Positions 34,221 through 42,341 of a DNA stretch of 64,000 nt are shown one piece after another; within the stretch, counting starts at the first letter, position 1, and every line of letters begins with the position of its first letter. The stretch comes from Pseudanabaena sp. BC1403 (GTDB lineage Bacteria > Cyanobacteriota > Cyanobacteriia > Pseudanabaenales > Pseudanabaenaceae), in the NCBI RefSeq assembly GCF_002914585.1, contig NZ_PDDM01000001.1, positions 466,593 to 530,592 of the forward strand, given 5' to 3'. The notes under the pieces were generated by a model, which saw only the letters and a program-made list of their open reading frames with translations, did not search any database and had not been told where the DNA came from. The position numbers were made by a program, and so were the translations under genes.

Positions 34221-34259
34221 AAAAGAGAGTTGCGACTCATAGCGCCGCAACTCTCTTTT
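34221..34259. repeat. 14-bp-arm palindrome upstream of DUF429
   Basis: AAAAGAGAGTTGCG (34221-34234) pairs with CGCAACTCTCTTTT (34246-34259). Confidence 0.8.
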
Positions 34260-34281
34260 AGAAACCATTTAAGAATTGTCT

Positions 34282-34359
34282 AGATCCCCCCCAGCCCCCC
34301 TTAAAAAGGGGGGAGAATTAAATTCTTCCCCCTTTTTAAGGGGGATTGAGGGGGATCTC
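34282..34359. repeat. GATCCCCC/TTAAAAAGGGGG repeat
   Basis: Two oppositely oriented halves, AGATCCCC..CCCCCCTTAAAAAGGGGG and CCCCCTTTTTAAGGGGG..GGGGGATCT, form a long interrupted palindrome. This is a widespread cyanobacterial intergenic repeat type. It lies in a 400-bp gene-free stretch that also holds the MITE copy. Confidence 0.8.
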
Positions 34360-34387
34360 TTAGGGCTTTTGACCGCAGAAAGTAATT

Positions 34388-34537
34388 TAGGACTTACGCA
34401 TCTACCCTGCAATTAATTGCGGGCTAAAAGCTTAAACCTGTTGAAATAGGTTGGTTTGAGGCTTTCTTTAGTCAGTTTTAACTGACTTGAGCTTTGAGCC
34501 AAGAACTTTAGTTCTTGGTTGATTTGCGTAAGTCCTA
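34388..34537 (-). mobile_element. 150-bp MITE, copy 2 (inverted)
   Basis: It has the same 13-bp terminal inverted repeats as the copy at 27793 and is flanked by the 5-bp direct repeat TAATT. Read on the minus strand it matches copy 1 at nearly every base. Differences include AACCTA for AACCTG in one stem and AATTAATT for AATTTATT in a loop. Both copies are exactly 150 bp. Confidence 0.92.
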
Positions 34538-34620
34538 TAATTCTTAAATGGTTTCTTAGAGTTTGCTTTTGCCCTAGACTAGCAACAGCTATCAAGATAG
34601 TGCAAAGCACCATCTTTAAT

Positions 34621-36354
34621 TTATCTATTTCTAATTTTGATTTCTATCTGTGGTGGTGGGGCTTGTGTTGGCGTTGCCACAGGTGTAGGAGGATTCGGAA
34701 CAGGTGTCCCCAATGTTGGAGTTGGTGTTACTAATGGAGAAGTTAAGGGAGGAGTTGTTGGAATAGCAGTTGGTTGTGCGATCGCAGCATCCTTAAGACT
34801 AAATTTTAATTGATAGGGTATTTCAGTAGTGCCTCCAATTCCCTTTAATTGAACTACATAGGCTCCATCAGATGGAATTGGCACATCAGCATTTACAACA
34901 TTAACAGCATTGGAGAGAGGTATGCCCTGAGCATTCAGGACAGTAAGTAATAGTCCAGTACCAGTAATCGAAGTACTCAGCAATTGCCCAGATTTAGCCT
35001 GAATTGTATAAGTGTGAGTAGCATCTCCTACTATTTTGTTAGGGACAACCAAAGACTCTTTATTGGCTTCCAAATTTAGGGCTTGATTTACTGCTGTATT
35101 CGTAGGCGTTGTTATAGGACTAGGGTCAGTAGAGAGCGGTTTAGTGGCAGGAATTGATGGATTATTGACAATAATTGGTGGCTGATTACTTCGCATCATC
35201 GCTGGTAAAGTAAAAGCCGCGATTACTGCTACTACTGCCAAAAGCCCACCAAATAGAAAGAGAACCCCTGAATTAGAGCTAGCTGATGGTGCTGGAACTG
35301 AGCGACGAGTTTGAGAACTAGATTTGTAAGAAGTAGGAACATTGGAGAGACTTGAATTCTCCGTCCCAGTTAGAATTGTTGACCTAACGATCTTGCTTGT
35401 AGTTGCTTTACGTTCCACTTCTGTCATCGTTGCAAAAGTGGTTATACCTTGATTGACCTCGCGTACTGACTGGTAGCGCTGCGTATAGTGATAGCGAACC
35501 ATACGAGTTAATACCATTGCTAATCCGTTGCTAACCTGTGCTTTATCCCGCCAGACTAGCTCACCTGTAGCGGGATCGGTTGGCAAATCGGTAGGACTAT
35601 ACCCTGTGAGAGCTTTAATTGCCACCATGCCCAAAGCGTAAATATCACTGTTATAAGTCGGTCTGCCTGCACATTGCTCACTGGGCATATAGCCAGGTGT
35701 ACCGATGGTAACTGTAAACCGCGATTCCCCTTTTTCGTTAGCCACAAGTTGCGTGTTAGCATCTTGCACTGCCTTGACAGCACCAAAATCGATCAGCACT
35801 ATCTTTTGATCTTTCTTACGGCGAATTAAGTTATCTGGCTTAATATCGCGATGAATCACTCCTTCAGAATGAACAAAGTCCAAGACATCAAGAACATCTT
35901 TTAAAATCTTGAGTACTTCAACTTCGCCTAGTTGTTTGTCTCTGGTTGGCGCATCAATATTTTCCAACTCAGCAAAAAGACGATCTTGAGCTGCATTATC
36001 TAAATCTGATACATCAGGTAGTGAGGCTTTTAGTTCATCATGGAGCGATCGCCCTTCCACAAATTCTTGCACTAAAAAGAACTGCTTATCTTCCTCAAAA
36101 TAGGCAAGCAATTGTGGGATTTGATCGTGGCTACCAAGTTTCTCTAGGGTTTCAGCTTCAGTGTTAAATAGCCGTCTCGCCTCACGAATAAAATTGGGAT
36201 CATCACTAGCGGGTTTTAGTTGCTTAACTACGCAGGGTGGCGAACCAGGACGACGCATATCCCTAGCAATAAATGTATGCCCAAATCCACCTGCACCAAT
36301 TTGTTTAATCAGTTTGTAGCGTCCATCTAGTACTTTGGCTGGCATGGCGATCAC
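34621..36354 (-). CDS. Membrane-anchored Ser/Thr protein kinase
   Basis: The 577-residue protein has a Hanks-type kinase domain at about residues 13-300: IGAGGFGHTFIARD, VVKQLKP, HRDIKPDNLI, LIDFGAVKA and GTPGYMPSEQ. The only membrane segment is near 363-387 (VLFLFGGLLAVVAVIAAFTL). A periplasmic tail holds a possible PPC-like beta domain at about 420-530 and ends in a Pro/Thr-rich low-complexity stretch. The catalytic Lys, HRD and DFG are intact. The start MIAMPAKVLDGRYKLI has a second ATG three codons in. Targets are unknown. Confidence 0.93.
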   Translation of the reverse strand: MIAMPAKVLDGRYKLIKQIGAGGFGHTFIARDMRRPGSPPCVVKQLKPASDDPNFIREARRLFNTEAETLEKLGSHDQIPQLLAYFEEDKQFFLVQEFVEGRSLHDELKASLPDVSDLDNAAQDRLFAELENIDAPTRDKQLGEVEVLKILKDVLDVLDFVHSEGVIHRDIKPDNLIRRKKDQKIVLIDFGAVKAVQDANTQLVANEKGESRFTVTIGTPGYMPSEQCAGRPTYNSDIYALGMVAIKALTGYSPTDLPTDPATGELVWRDKAQVSNGLAMVLTRMVRYHYTQRYQSVREVNQGITTFATMTEVERKATTSKIVRSTILTGTENSSLSNVPTSYKSSSQTRRSVPAPSASSNSGVLFLFGGLLAVVAVIAAFTLPAMMRSNQPPIIVNNPSIPATKPLSTDPSPITTPTNTAVNQALNLEANKESLVVPNKIVGDATHTYTIQAKSGQLLSTSITGTGLLLTVLNAQGIPLSNAVNVVNADVPIPSDGAYVVQLKGIGGTTEIPYQLKFSLKDAAIAQPTAIPTTPPLTSPLVTPTPTLGTPVPNPPTPVATPTQAPPPQIEIKIRNR

Positions 36355-36371
36355 CCCTTTATTTCATAGTC

Positions 36372-36477
36372 TATGTAGCTAGGCACAACTAAATCTAAAA
36401 CCCAAAAAATGCGTGCTGTCCGTGTAGCAGGCGGTACGCATTTTATTTCTGGATTTTTAATTATGCTGAGGTACTTA
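36372..36477. repeat. Palindrome family B, copy 3
   Basis: The degenerate core arms (AAAATGCGT/ACGCATTTT) surround CTGTCCGTGTAGCAGGCGG. The right flank GGATTTTTAATTATG then GAGGTACTTATG is the counterpart of the left flank of the copy at 5061. Confidence 0.65.
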
Positions 36478-36572
36478 TGTCTCATTGTATAGGATTAGTT
36501 GGTTCTGCAAAACTTCAGCGCTGTAAGTCGTATCATAAGATTAATAAATAATATTCTCTTGCCTCAAAGTTA

Positions 36573-36974
36573 ATGAATTTGACTGCTGAAACGAACTCAC
36601 TTGCACAACAACTCCATGCCATTGATGATCAATTATCAAAGCGATCGCTAGCTCTTGATCCCAGCGGTTACTTTATTATTTATGTCGATCGCCAACAAAA
36701 TTTGATTTGCGCTAAATACTACAGCAACATCATTAATGAGCAAGGCTTAGCAGTTGATCCTGAAACAGGTAAACCAATTCCTGCTAGAGGCAAAGTTGAT
36801 CGTCAAGCAATGCAGTTATTTACGGGGCGAACTGCTAAGGAACTCTGCGTAGAAATCTTTGAACAAACTCAACCTTGTCCTGTTACACTGTTTGACCATG
36901 CTGCATATCTAGGACGCGAAGCACAGCGAGCAGAATTAGCGCTGTTACAGCAACAGGAATATATCCAAGATTAG
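36573..36974 (+). CDS. DUF4346 protein
   Basis: The 133-residue protein has LDPSGYFIIYVDRQQNLICAKYY and AVDPETGKPI, followed by TGRTAKELC and DHAAYLGREAQRAELAL. This matches the cyanobacterial DUF4346 family, distantly related to a tetrahydromethanopterin methyltransferase subunit, of unknown role. It is followed after 88 bp by prmA on the same strand, so the two may be co-transcribed. Confidence 0.8.
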   Translation: MNLTAETNSLAQQLHAIDDQLSKRSLALDPSGYFIIYVDRQQNLICAKYYSNIINEQGLAVDPETGKPIPARGKVDRQAMQLFTGRTAKELCVEIFEQTQPCPVTLFDHAAYLGREAQRAELALLQQQEYIQD

Positions 36975-37062
36975 AGAGGTTAGAGATTGTTACGATATTC
37001 AGCGCTTTGCGCGCTCATATACCTCAAAATATAATTATTCATACCATAGTCATAAGCGCCAG

Positions 37063-37986
37063 ATGTCACCTTCGCTAATCGCACCAAACAACAGTTGGTG
37101 GGAAATCCAAGTTATAGCCGAGCAATCTCTAGAAGAGCAGATTTTTTGGCGGTTACAAAATTTTGGCTGTCAAGGAATGGCAAGCCAAAAAAAAGATGGG
37201 CAGATTCGCGTTAGTAGCTATTTGCCAGTTGAGAAGGGTAGTGTTTTGGATCTAGCGGCGCTTGCTCTATGGCTAAAGCAAGATGCGATCGCAGTTGCTT
37301 ACGAAGCCCCAGCTACTCAATGGACAGTAATTAACGATGAGGATTGGTCATCTAGCTGGAAACAACATTGGAGTCCACAGGAAATTGGCGATATGTTGGT
37401 GGTTTATCCTGCTTGGATTGAACCGCCGACTGATGGCGATCGCAAAATCTTGCGTCTCGATCCTGGTAGCGCCTTTGGTACGGGCGCTCATGCCACCACT
37501 CAACTTTGTTTAGAAGCCTTAGAAATGCGCTTATGGGGTGTAAAGCCCGAAGATAATATCGTGGTTGCCGATGTTGGTTGTGGCTCGGGTATTCTCAGTA
37601 TCGGGGCTTTGCTGATTGGTGCAAGTCAAACCTATGCGATCGATAATGATATTCTGGCGATCAAGGCAACTAACCACAATCGCCAACTTAATGATATCCC
37701 TGAAGATAAAATCTGGGTACAAGTGGGTAGTATTCAGGATTTGATTGCGAATATGCCTACACCAGCGAATGGCTTTACTTGCAATATTCTTGCGGACATC
37801 ATCGTTGATATGGTTCCCTATTTCGATCAGCTTGTTGACGAGAATGGCTGGGGAATTTTAAGTGGAATTTTGGTTGAGCAAGTACAGAAAGTTGCCGAAG
37901 CTCTTGATGCTCATAAATGGGTGATCGCCACATTCTGGAAGCGTCAAGAATGGGCATGTTTAACGATTAGACGGTCAGAATATTAA
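37063..37986 (+). CDS. prmA: Ribosomal protein L11 methyltransferase
   Basis: The 307-residue protein starts MSPSLIAPNNSWWEIQVIAE. The substrate-recognition half ends in RLDPGSAFGTGAHATTQLCLEAL. The SAM-binding domain contains VADVGCGSGILSIGAL (from about 169) and the catalytic region NILADIIVDM. It methylates L11 at several lysines in the cytoplasm. The motifs and length are canonical. Confidence 0.95.
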   Translation: MSPSLIAPNNSWWEIQVIAEQSLEEQIFWRLQNFGCQGMASQKKDGQIRVSSYLPVEKGSVLDLAALALWLKQDAIAVAYEAPATQWTVINDEDWSSSWKQHWSPQEIGDMLVVYPAWIEPPTDGDRKILRLDPGSAFGTGAHATTQLCLEALEMRLWGVKPEDNIVVADVGCGSGILSIGALLIGASQTYAIDNDILAIKATNHNRQLNDIPEDKIWVQVGSIQDLIANMPTPANGFTCNILADIIVDMVPYFDQLVDENGWGILSGILVEQVQKVAEALDAHKWVIATFWKRQEWACLTIRRSEY

Positions 37987-37989
37987 CAA

Positions 37990-38078
37990 AATATATCAAT
38001 GTAAGTTTTGCTTAAGACATAAAACCCAAAAGATGAGTGGTGGTGCTTCGCGCCAACACTCATCTTTTGGGTTTTGCT
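37990..38078. repeat. Palindrome family A with long left flank
   Basis: The core 38021-38075 has 19-base arms AAAACCCAAAAGATGAGTG and complement. The left flank carries CAATGTAAGTTTTGCTT and GACATAAAACCC, as at 6168 and inverted at 40778. It is 3' of both prmA and the convergent DUF1460 gene. Confidence 0.82.
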
Positions 38079-38091
38079 TTGCAATTTTTGG

Positions 38092-39060
38092 TTAATTAAC
38101 GGGACGCGCTACCATAATTCCGATCGCATGATCAACGCCTTCAACGTAACGTTGTAAATCGGGAGAGACTTTGACCTTGCCTGATGGTGACGCATGGATG
38201 AACCCTATTCCATTGGCAGTAGGATAGACAAAACCTGTATGTGTAGCATCTAGCCCTTTCAGATCCGTAGTCACAGCAATAATGTCGCCAGCTTTGAGTA
38301 ATGAATAGATAGAGCGAATCTTACGAGATGGAATATATCGTAATGGTTGCGATCGCATCTCTTGCTCCATCTTCTGCTCCATTGCTAAAATACACTGATG
38401 ATTAGCTTCATTATTTTTCAGGCGTGGATATTTCTGCCAATTACTACTCATAAAGTCTAATTTCTTATTGAGAGGAACACCTCCCAATTCAGATGTGAGG
38501 TCACGCACAATATTGCGTTTCTGATTGTCGCGTATCCATTCTGAAAAATAATGTAAACGACTGCAATAGCCATCTAGCTTGCCATCTGCATAACGAACTT
38601 CTTGGATCTTTTCTACAAAGTTCTCGTAGCTGGGACTTGGCGATCGCAAGTTGCGAGAGAATGCTAAAACTGTCTCCACAAATAGCACACAGTCAAAATC
38701 TGTAAGTGATACGAATAGCTTTTCAGTTGTATCTTGATCTAATAAACCTTCGCGATAGGCTGCACCAAGAAATTTAGTAGAAACAGTTTGCAGAACTTCG
38801 TCTATGGGAAGGATGGTGATTTTGCGATCGCTTAACGTCTGCATAAATCGTTGATATTCGGCTTTAGTTTCAGAAATATCTATACTCGATATATTCTCAG
38901 AATTATTTTGAGGTGAATTTTGATGGGTTGATGGGTTACTTTTAGCAGTTACAAGAACTGAATCTTTGTGGTCAATATCTTTAATATTAGGAAGGAAGTA
39001 ATCGCTAAAGGATAGTCCTAGCAAGGTACATAGTAATAATGGTTTGATGATTTGTGACAT
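38092..39060 (-). CDS. Secreted DUF1460 (NlpC/P60-like) protein
   Basis: The 322-residue protein has an N-terminal signal segment (IIKPLLLCTLLGLSFSDY) and a Ser/Asn-rich linker to residue 60. The DUF1460 domain has FDCVLFVETVLAFSRN carrying the catalytic-type Cys and GDIIAVTTDLKGLDATHTGFV carrying the His, then GFIHASPSGKVKV. The superfamily includes N-acetylmuramoyl-L-alanine amidases and peptidases that recycle the cell wall, so a periplasmic peptidoglycan role is inferred. Confidence 0.85.
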   Translation of the reverse strand: MSQIIKPLLLCTLLGLSFSDYFLPNIKDIDHKDSVLVTAKSNPSTHQNSPQNNSENISSIDISETKAEYQRFMQTLSDRKITILPIDEVLQTVSTKFLGAAYREGLLDQDTTEKLFVSLTDFDCVLFVETVLAFSRNLRSPSPSYENFVEKIQEVRYADGKLDGYCSRLHYFSEWIRDNQKRNIVRDLTSELGGVPLNKKLDFMSSNWQKYPRLKNNEANHQCILAMEQKMEQEMRSQPLRYIPSRKIRSIYSLLKAGDIIAVTTDLKGLDATHTGFVYPTANGIGFIHASPSGKVKVSPDLQRYVEGVDHAIGIMVARPVN

Positions 39061-39151
39061 GAATTCCTAATTTATGACTTCTTCAAAACTCTTTGACGAG
39101 AAATAGAGATGTAGGACAAAATACTACATCTCCGATTTCACATCTCTGGAG

Positions 39152-39400
39152 TCAAGTGGGAACAAGATCCCCAGGGCGTAATTTTATCCATTTCCCCATC
39201 TCTGCCGAGAAACTTTCGCAACCAACAACATCCCATTCCATTTGAATATCGCCAGATGTCGTTTTAATATTGACATTAACCGTTGGTGAGTTTGCCTCAA
39301 AATCTGGGGAATCAGTTAGATGCGGCTGCAAATGTTGTGCTTCAATAGCGTGATAGGTGATGCAGCGATCGACATAGGTGCAGTTGATGCAGATGCACAT
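39152..39400 (-). CDS. ycf34: Ycf34-like protein
   Basis: The 82-residue protein matches the Ycf34 pattern: MCICINCTYVDRCITYHAIE with clustered Cys at 2, 4, 7 and 13, then EWDVVGCESFSAEMGKWIKL. Ycf34 binds an Fe-S cluster and is needed for photosynthetic electron transport in Synechocystis (family knowledge). It is divergent from ndhO, another photosynthetic gene. Confidence 0.88.
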   Translation of the reverse strand: MCICINCTYVDRCITYHAIEAQHLQPHLTDSPDFEANSPTVNVNIKTTSGDIQMEWDVVGCESFSAEMGKWIKLRPGDLVPT

Positions 39401-39553
39401 GGCAGTTATACCTAATTCATAGGGCTATGCTAACAAAAAAATCCTTAAGTCGATTTATTTTTACTGCTGTAGGCGCTGAGAACAAAATATCGGTTTGCTA
39501 TACAATACCTACTAGTAGTTTTAAATCCTTAATAATTTGTTGCATTAAACACT

Positions 39554-39772
39554 ATGGCACTGAAAAAAGGCACACTTGTTCGCGCTATTCGCGAAAAATT
39601 AGAAAATAGCCCTGAAGCAACGGCAAATGATACACGCTGGTCATCGTATCTATTTGAGACTTGGGGCGAAGTGTTAGAGTTTCGTGGTGATTATGTCCAG
39701 ATTAAATTTGGAAAAGTATCAACCCCTGTAATTTGGCTGCATAAAGATCAATTAGAAGAACAGGCAGCTTAA
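39554..39772 (+). CDS. ndhO: NAD(P)H-quinone oxidoreductase subunit O
   Basis: The 72-residue protein starts [20 protein letters not shown] and contains [22 protein letters not shown] and WLHKDQLEE, characteristic of NdhO of the cyanobacterial NDH-1 complex. It is a peripheral subunit on the cytoplasmic side of thylakoid NDH-1, involved in cyclic electron flow. It is monocistronic with a perfect hairpin six bases after the stop. Confidence 0.93.
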   Translation: MALKKGTLVRAIREKLENSPEATANDTRWSSYLFETWGEVLEFRGDYVQIKFGKVSTPVIWLHKDQLEEQAA

Positions 39773-39777
39773 ACACC

Positions 39778-39822
39778 AATAAATTTTAAAAGCATTGCAA
39801 AGCAATGCTTTTAAAATTTATT
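39778..39822 (+). terminator. 21-bp-arm hairpin after ndhO
   Basis: AATAAATTTTAAAAGCATTG with its exact complement, loop AAA, begins six bases after the stop. Confidence 0.88.
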
Positions 39823-39871
39823 TTTCCTTTTAAAGGCAAATCTATGGAAACCCTAATTCATTTGTGAGATT

Positions 39872-39922
39872 AAATGGTTTGTGAGAGAGTACCCCTTTGG
39901 AGCACTCTCTCACAAACCATTT
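39872..39922. repeat. 19-bp-arm hairpin immediately upstream of surE
   Basis: AAATGGTTTGTGAGAGAGT pairs exactly with 39904-39922 around TACCCCTTTGGAG. It ends 11 bp before the surE ATG, so it may limit access to the ribosome-binding region. Confidence 0.8.
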
Positions 39923-39933
39923 AGGATTGCTAT

Positions 39934-40629
39934 ATGACAATTATTTTGACCAATGACGATGGCATTGATGCTGAGGGGATTTGGTCTTTGCAAAAAGCTA
40001 CTGAACTAGTATTTGGGACTAAAGGCGCGATCGCAGCACCATCCCGCCAATATTCGGGTTGTGGACATCAAGTAACTACCAATGAACCGATCGCAATTGC
40101 TAAACGTAACGAGCATATCTATGCGATCGCTGGTTCACCTGCTGACTGTGTAAGGGTGGCGATCGCGCATTTGTATAGTGATGTGAAATTGGTGCTGTCA
40201 GGCATTAATCATGGTGGCAACATGGGCGTGGATGTCTATATGTCGGGGACAGTAGCAGCAGTGCGCGAAGCAGCTTTTCATAATATTCCTGCGATCGCTA
40301 TTTCCCATTATCAAGATCGTCGCAAAGCTTTTGATTGGGATTGGGCAGCACATACAACGGCTGTAGTCATTAAGCAACTTTTAGAAATTAAACTCCCACC
40401 ACAGTCCTATTGGAATGTCAATTTGCCACATATTGATCCAAAAGAGAGTAAGGAAACTCCTGAAATAATATTTTGTGAAAAGTCGAGCCAACCATTGCCC
40501 CTAGAGTTTAAATCCGATGGCGATCGCGTCATCTATACAGGTCGTTATAATCTTCGCGATCGCACTCCAAATACTGATGTTGATGTTTGCTTCTCTGGCA
40601 AAATAGCTGTCACACAAATGAGCATTTGA
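39934..40629 (+). CDS. surE: 5'-nucleotidase SurE
   Basis: The 231-residue protein starts MTIILTNDDGIDAEGI with the metal-binding DD, then GSPADCVRVAI and LSGINHGGNMGVDVYMSGTVAAVREA, all defining SurE signatures. It dephosphorylates nucleoside monophosphates. It is slightly shorter than the usual ~250 residues, but no motif is missing. It is monocistronic, between palindromes. Confidence 0.93.
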   Translation: MTIILTNDDGIDAEGIWSLQKATELVFGTKGAIAAPSRQYSGCGHQVTTNEPIAIAKRNEHIYAIAGSPADCVRVAIAHLYSDVKLVLSGINHGGNMGVDVYMSGTVAAVREAAFHNIPAIAISHYQDRRKAFDWDWAAHTTAVVIKQLLEIKLPPQSYWNVNLPHIDPKESKETPEIIFCEKSSQPLPLEFKSDGDRVIYTGRYNLRDRTPNTDVDVCFSGKIAVTQMSI

Positions 40630-40645
40630 TTCTAAAACATCATTA

Positions 40646-40702
40646 TAAACCCGAAGAATTGAAGAACGGCGCAAAGCGCCATTCTTCAATTCTTCGGGTT
40701 TA
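40646..40702. terminator. 27-bp-arm hairpin after surE
   Basis: TAAACCCGAAGAATTGAAGA and complement with one mismatch, around AAA, begins 17 bases after the stop. Confidence 0.85.
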
Positions 40703-40723
40703 AAGAGATAGCTAGGACAAATC

Positions 40724-40816
40724 AAAACCCAAATAAATGAAGGCGGCGCTTCGCGCCGCCTTCATTTATTTGGGTTTTATGTCCTAAGCAAAACTTTCAT
40801 TGCTATACATGGTTTT
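40724..40816. repeat. Palindrome family A, with long right flank
   Basis: The 26-base arms 40724-40749 and 40753-40778 are perfect around TTC. The right flank TATGTCCTAAGCAAAACTTT then TTGCTATACATGG is the reverse complement of the left flanks at 6168 and 37990. Confidence 0.85.
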
Positions 40817-40833
40817 CCTCTGAGCAAAACCAG

Positions 40834-40878
40834 ATAATATTTTAAAAGCCTTGCTTTACAAGGCTTTTAAAATATTAT
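40834..40878. repeat. 20-bp-arm hairpin upstream of idi
   Basis: ATAATATTTTAAAAGCCTTG pairs exactly with 40859-40878. It lies 14 bp before the ATG of idi. Confidence 0.85.
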
Positions 40879-40891
40879 TTTTGTAAATATC

Positions 40892-41434
40892 ATGAATGCA
40901 ACATTGCAACTAACTCAGCATTTAGAAGAAAAAGTTATTTTAGTAGATACAAGCGATCGCCAAATAGGTGTTGCTGAAAAATTACAAGCACATCGTGAAG
41001 GTCTACTACATCGAGCTTTTTCAATTTTTGTGCTCAACTCACATAATCAACTATTACTTCAAAAACGAGCCAAACATAAATATCATTCGGGTGGACTCTG
41101 GACAAATACCTGTTGTAGTCATCCACGCCATGAAGAGCAAACCTTACTAGCCGCCCATCGCCGACTTCAAGAAGAAATGGGTTTTGATTGTGAATTGCGC
41201 GAAGTTTTTAGTTTTATATATCAGGCAAAACTAGATAATGAACTAACAGAATATGAATTTGATCATGTATTTGTAGGATATAGCGGTCGCAGTCCAGTTC
41301 TCAATCCTGAAGAAGCAGAAGATTGGAAATGGATAGATTTAAAAATTTTACAAGCAGATATTCAAAAAAATCCAGAATCTTATACCTATTGGCTACGCGA
41401 TTGCTGCGATCGCTTCATTACTGAGCTAGGATAA
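40892..41434 (+). CDS. idi: Isopentenyl-diphosphate isomerase, type I
   Basis: The 180-residue Nudix-fold protein has the type I signatures: LLHRAFSIFVLN, TNTCCSHPR with the catalytic Cys near residue 67, RRLQEEMGF and the second catalytic-type Glu in YEFDHVFVGY. It interconverts IPP and DMAPP for carotenoid, chlorophyll-phytol and quinone synthesis. Well-studied cyanobacteria use the unrelated flavin-dependent type II enzyme, so a type I gene is notable. It may reflect transfer or an alternative lineage habit. It is monocistronic. Confidence 0.93.
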   Translation: MNATLQLTQHLEEKVILVDTSDRQIGVAEKLQAHREGLLHRAFSIFVLNSHNQLLLQKRAKHKYHSGGLWTNTCCSHPRHEEQTLLAAHRRLQEEMGFDCELREVFSFIYQAKLDNELTEYEFDHVFVGYSGRSPVLNPEEAEDWKWIDLKILQADIQKNPESYTYWLRDCCDRFITELG

Positions 41435-41441
41435 AACCAAA

Positions 41442-41476
41442 TAGAGAGTGGCGGCGCGAAGCGCCGCCACTCTCTA
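41442..41476. terminator. 16-bp-arm palindrome after idi
   Basis: TAGAGAGTGGCGGCGC pairs exactly across GAA, 7 bases after the idi stop. Confidence 0.85.
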
Positions 41477-41524
41477 AAATTGATGGCTATAGCTATACTT
41501 GAATTGATCTTCATGAAGGAAAAT

Positions 41525-42007
41525 ATGGAAACTTATTCAGAAGAACAAGTCGATCAGATTCTCCGCTATGCACTTGCAAAGAGAACTAACGGTCAAAACC
41601 TGACCAAACAGCAGATATATGAGATCGCCTCAGATATGGGAGTCAGTGAAGCTGATTTCTTAGCGTCTGTGCAAGAGTGGCAATCTACGCGAGCTGTTCG
41701 CAAAGAGCAAGTAGAGTTTGATAAATACAAAAAGAAATCTTTGCAAGCAAATGTGTTGAAATATGCGATCGTTAATTCTTTTTTAGTCACACTCAACTTG
41801 TTTACCTCTGGCAATATTGGCTGGGCTATCTATCCTCTATTGTTTTGGGGACTCGGTGTAGCGCTGGATACATGGGTTGCTTACCAGCCAGAAAGCGAAG
41901 AATACGAAAAACAATTTCAAAAATGGCTTCGCAAACAAAAGCGAGATCAACTGACTGCCCAAATCACTTATAAATTAACCACTAGTCTTGAAGAATGGCT
42001 CAAATAA
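41525..42007 (+). CDS. 2TM-domain protein
   Basis: The start ATG at 41525 (METYSEEQVDQILRYALA) is preceded by GAAGGA at about 7 bases; the frame to 41480 adds an unlikely leader. The 160-residue protein has an N-terminal helical domain (LTKQQIYEIASDMGVSEADF), resembling a SHOCT or small HTH-like region, and two membrane segments at about 75-115 typical of the 2TM domain. The C-terminus is basic. The function is unknown. It ends inside a perfect hairpin. Confidence 0.78.
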   Translation: METYSEEQVDQILRYALAKRTNGQNLTKQQIYEIASDMGVSEADFLASVQEWQSTRAVRKEQVEFDKYKKKSLQANVLKYAIVNSFLVTLNLFTSGNIGWAIYPLLFWGLGVALDTWVAYQPESEEYEKQFQKWLRKQKRDQLTAQITYKLTTSLEEWLK

Positions 42008-42047
42008 AACAAGATGCTGTGCTTTGCACAGCATCTTGTTTTATTTG
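42001..42047. terminator. 22-bp-arm hairpin overlapping the stop codon
   Basis: CAAATAAAACAAGATGCTGT and complement around TTT. It includes the TAA of the upstream gene and ends 5 bases before the convergent tRNA-Leu. Confidence 0.88.
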
Positions 42048-42051
42048 AGAA

Positions 42052-42132
42052 TGCGGATGGAGAGACTCGAACTCTCACATCAAAGATACTAGAACCTAAA
42101 TCTAGCGCGTCTACCAATTCCGCCACATCCGC
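42052..42132 (-). tRNA. tRNA-Leu (anticodon UAG)
   Basis: On the minus strand GCGGATG pairs with CATCCGC, with discriminator A at 42052. The D-arm (GGCGGAATTGGTAGACGC), the anticodon stem CTAGA/TCTAG with loop TTTAGGT (anticodon TAG), a long variable arm and the T-arm GAGAG TTCGAGT CTCTC are all present. CCA is not encoded. Confidence 0.95.
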
Positions 42133-42341
42133 TTGTTTAAGGTGTTTTTTTACACCGAATCAAATAATACATCAATATGGGTGAATTGCGACACAAATTT
42201 TTTAAGTAAGTGATAAGAAAGATCTAAAACGCTGCCTTTACCTTCTCGGTTTTAGTAATATACAATCATTCTGATTTAGTGCTCGATCTATATTTCTGCC
42301 ATTAGCCTACCTTTAGCAACCTTGTTGAGTATGTCTATCTA

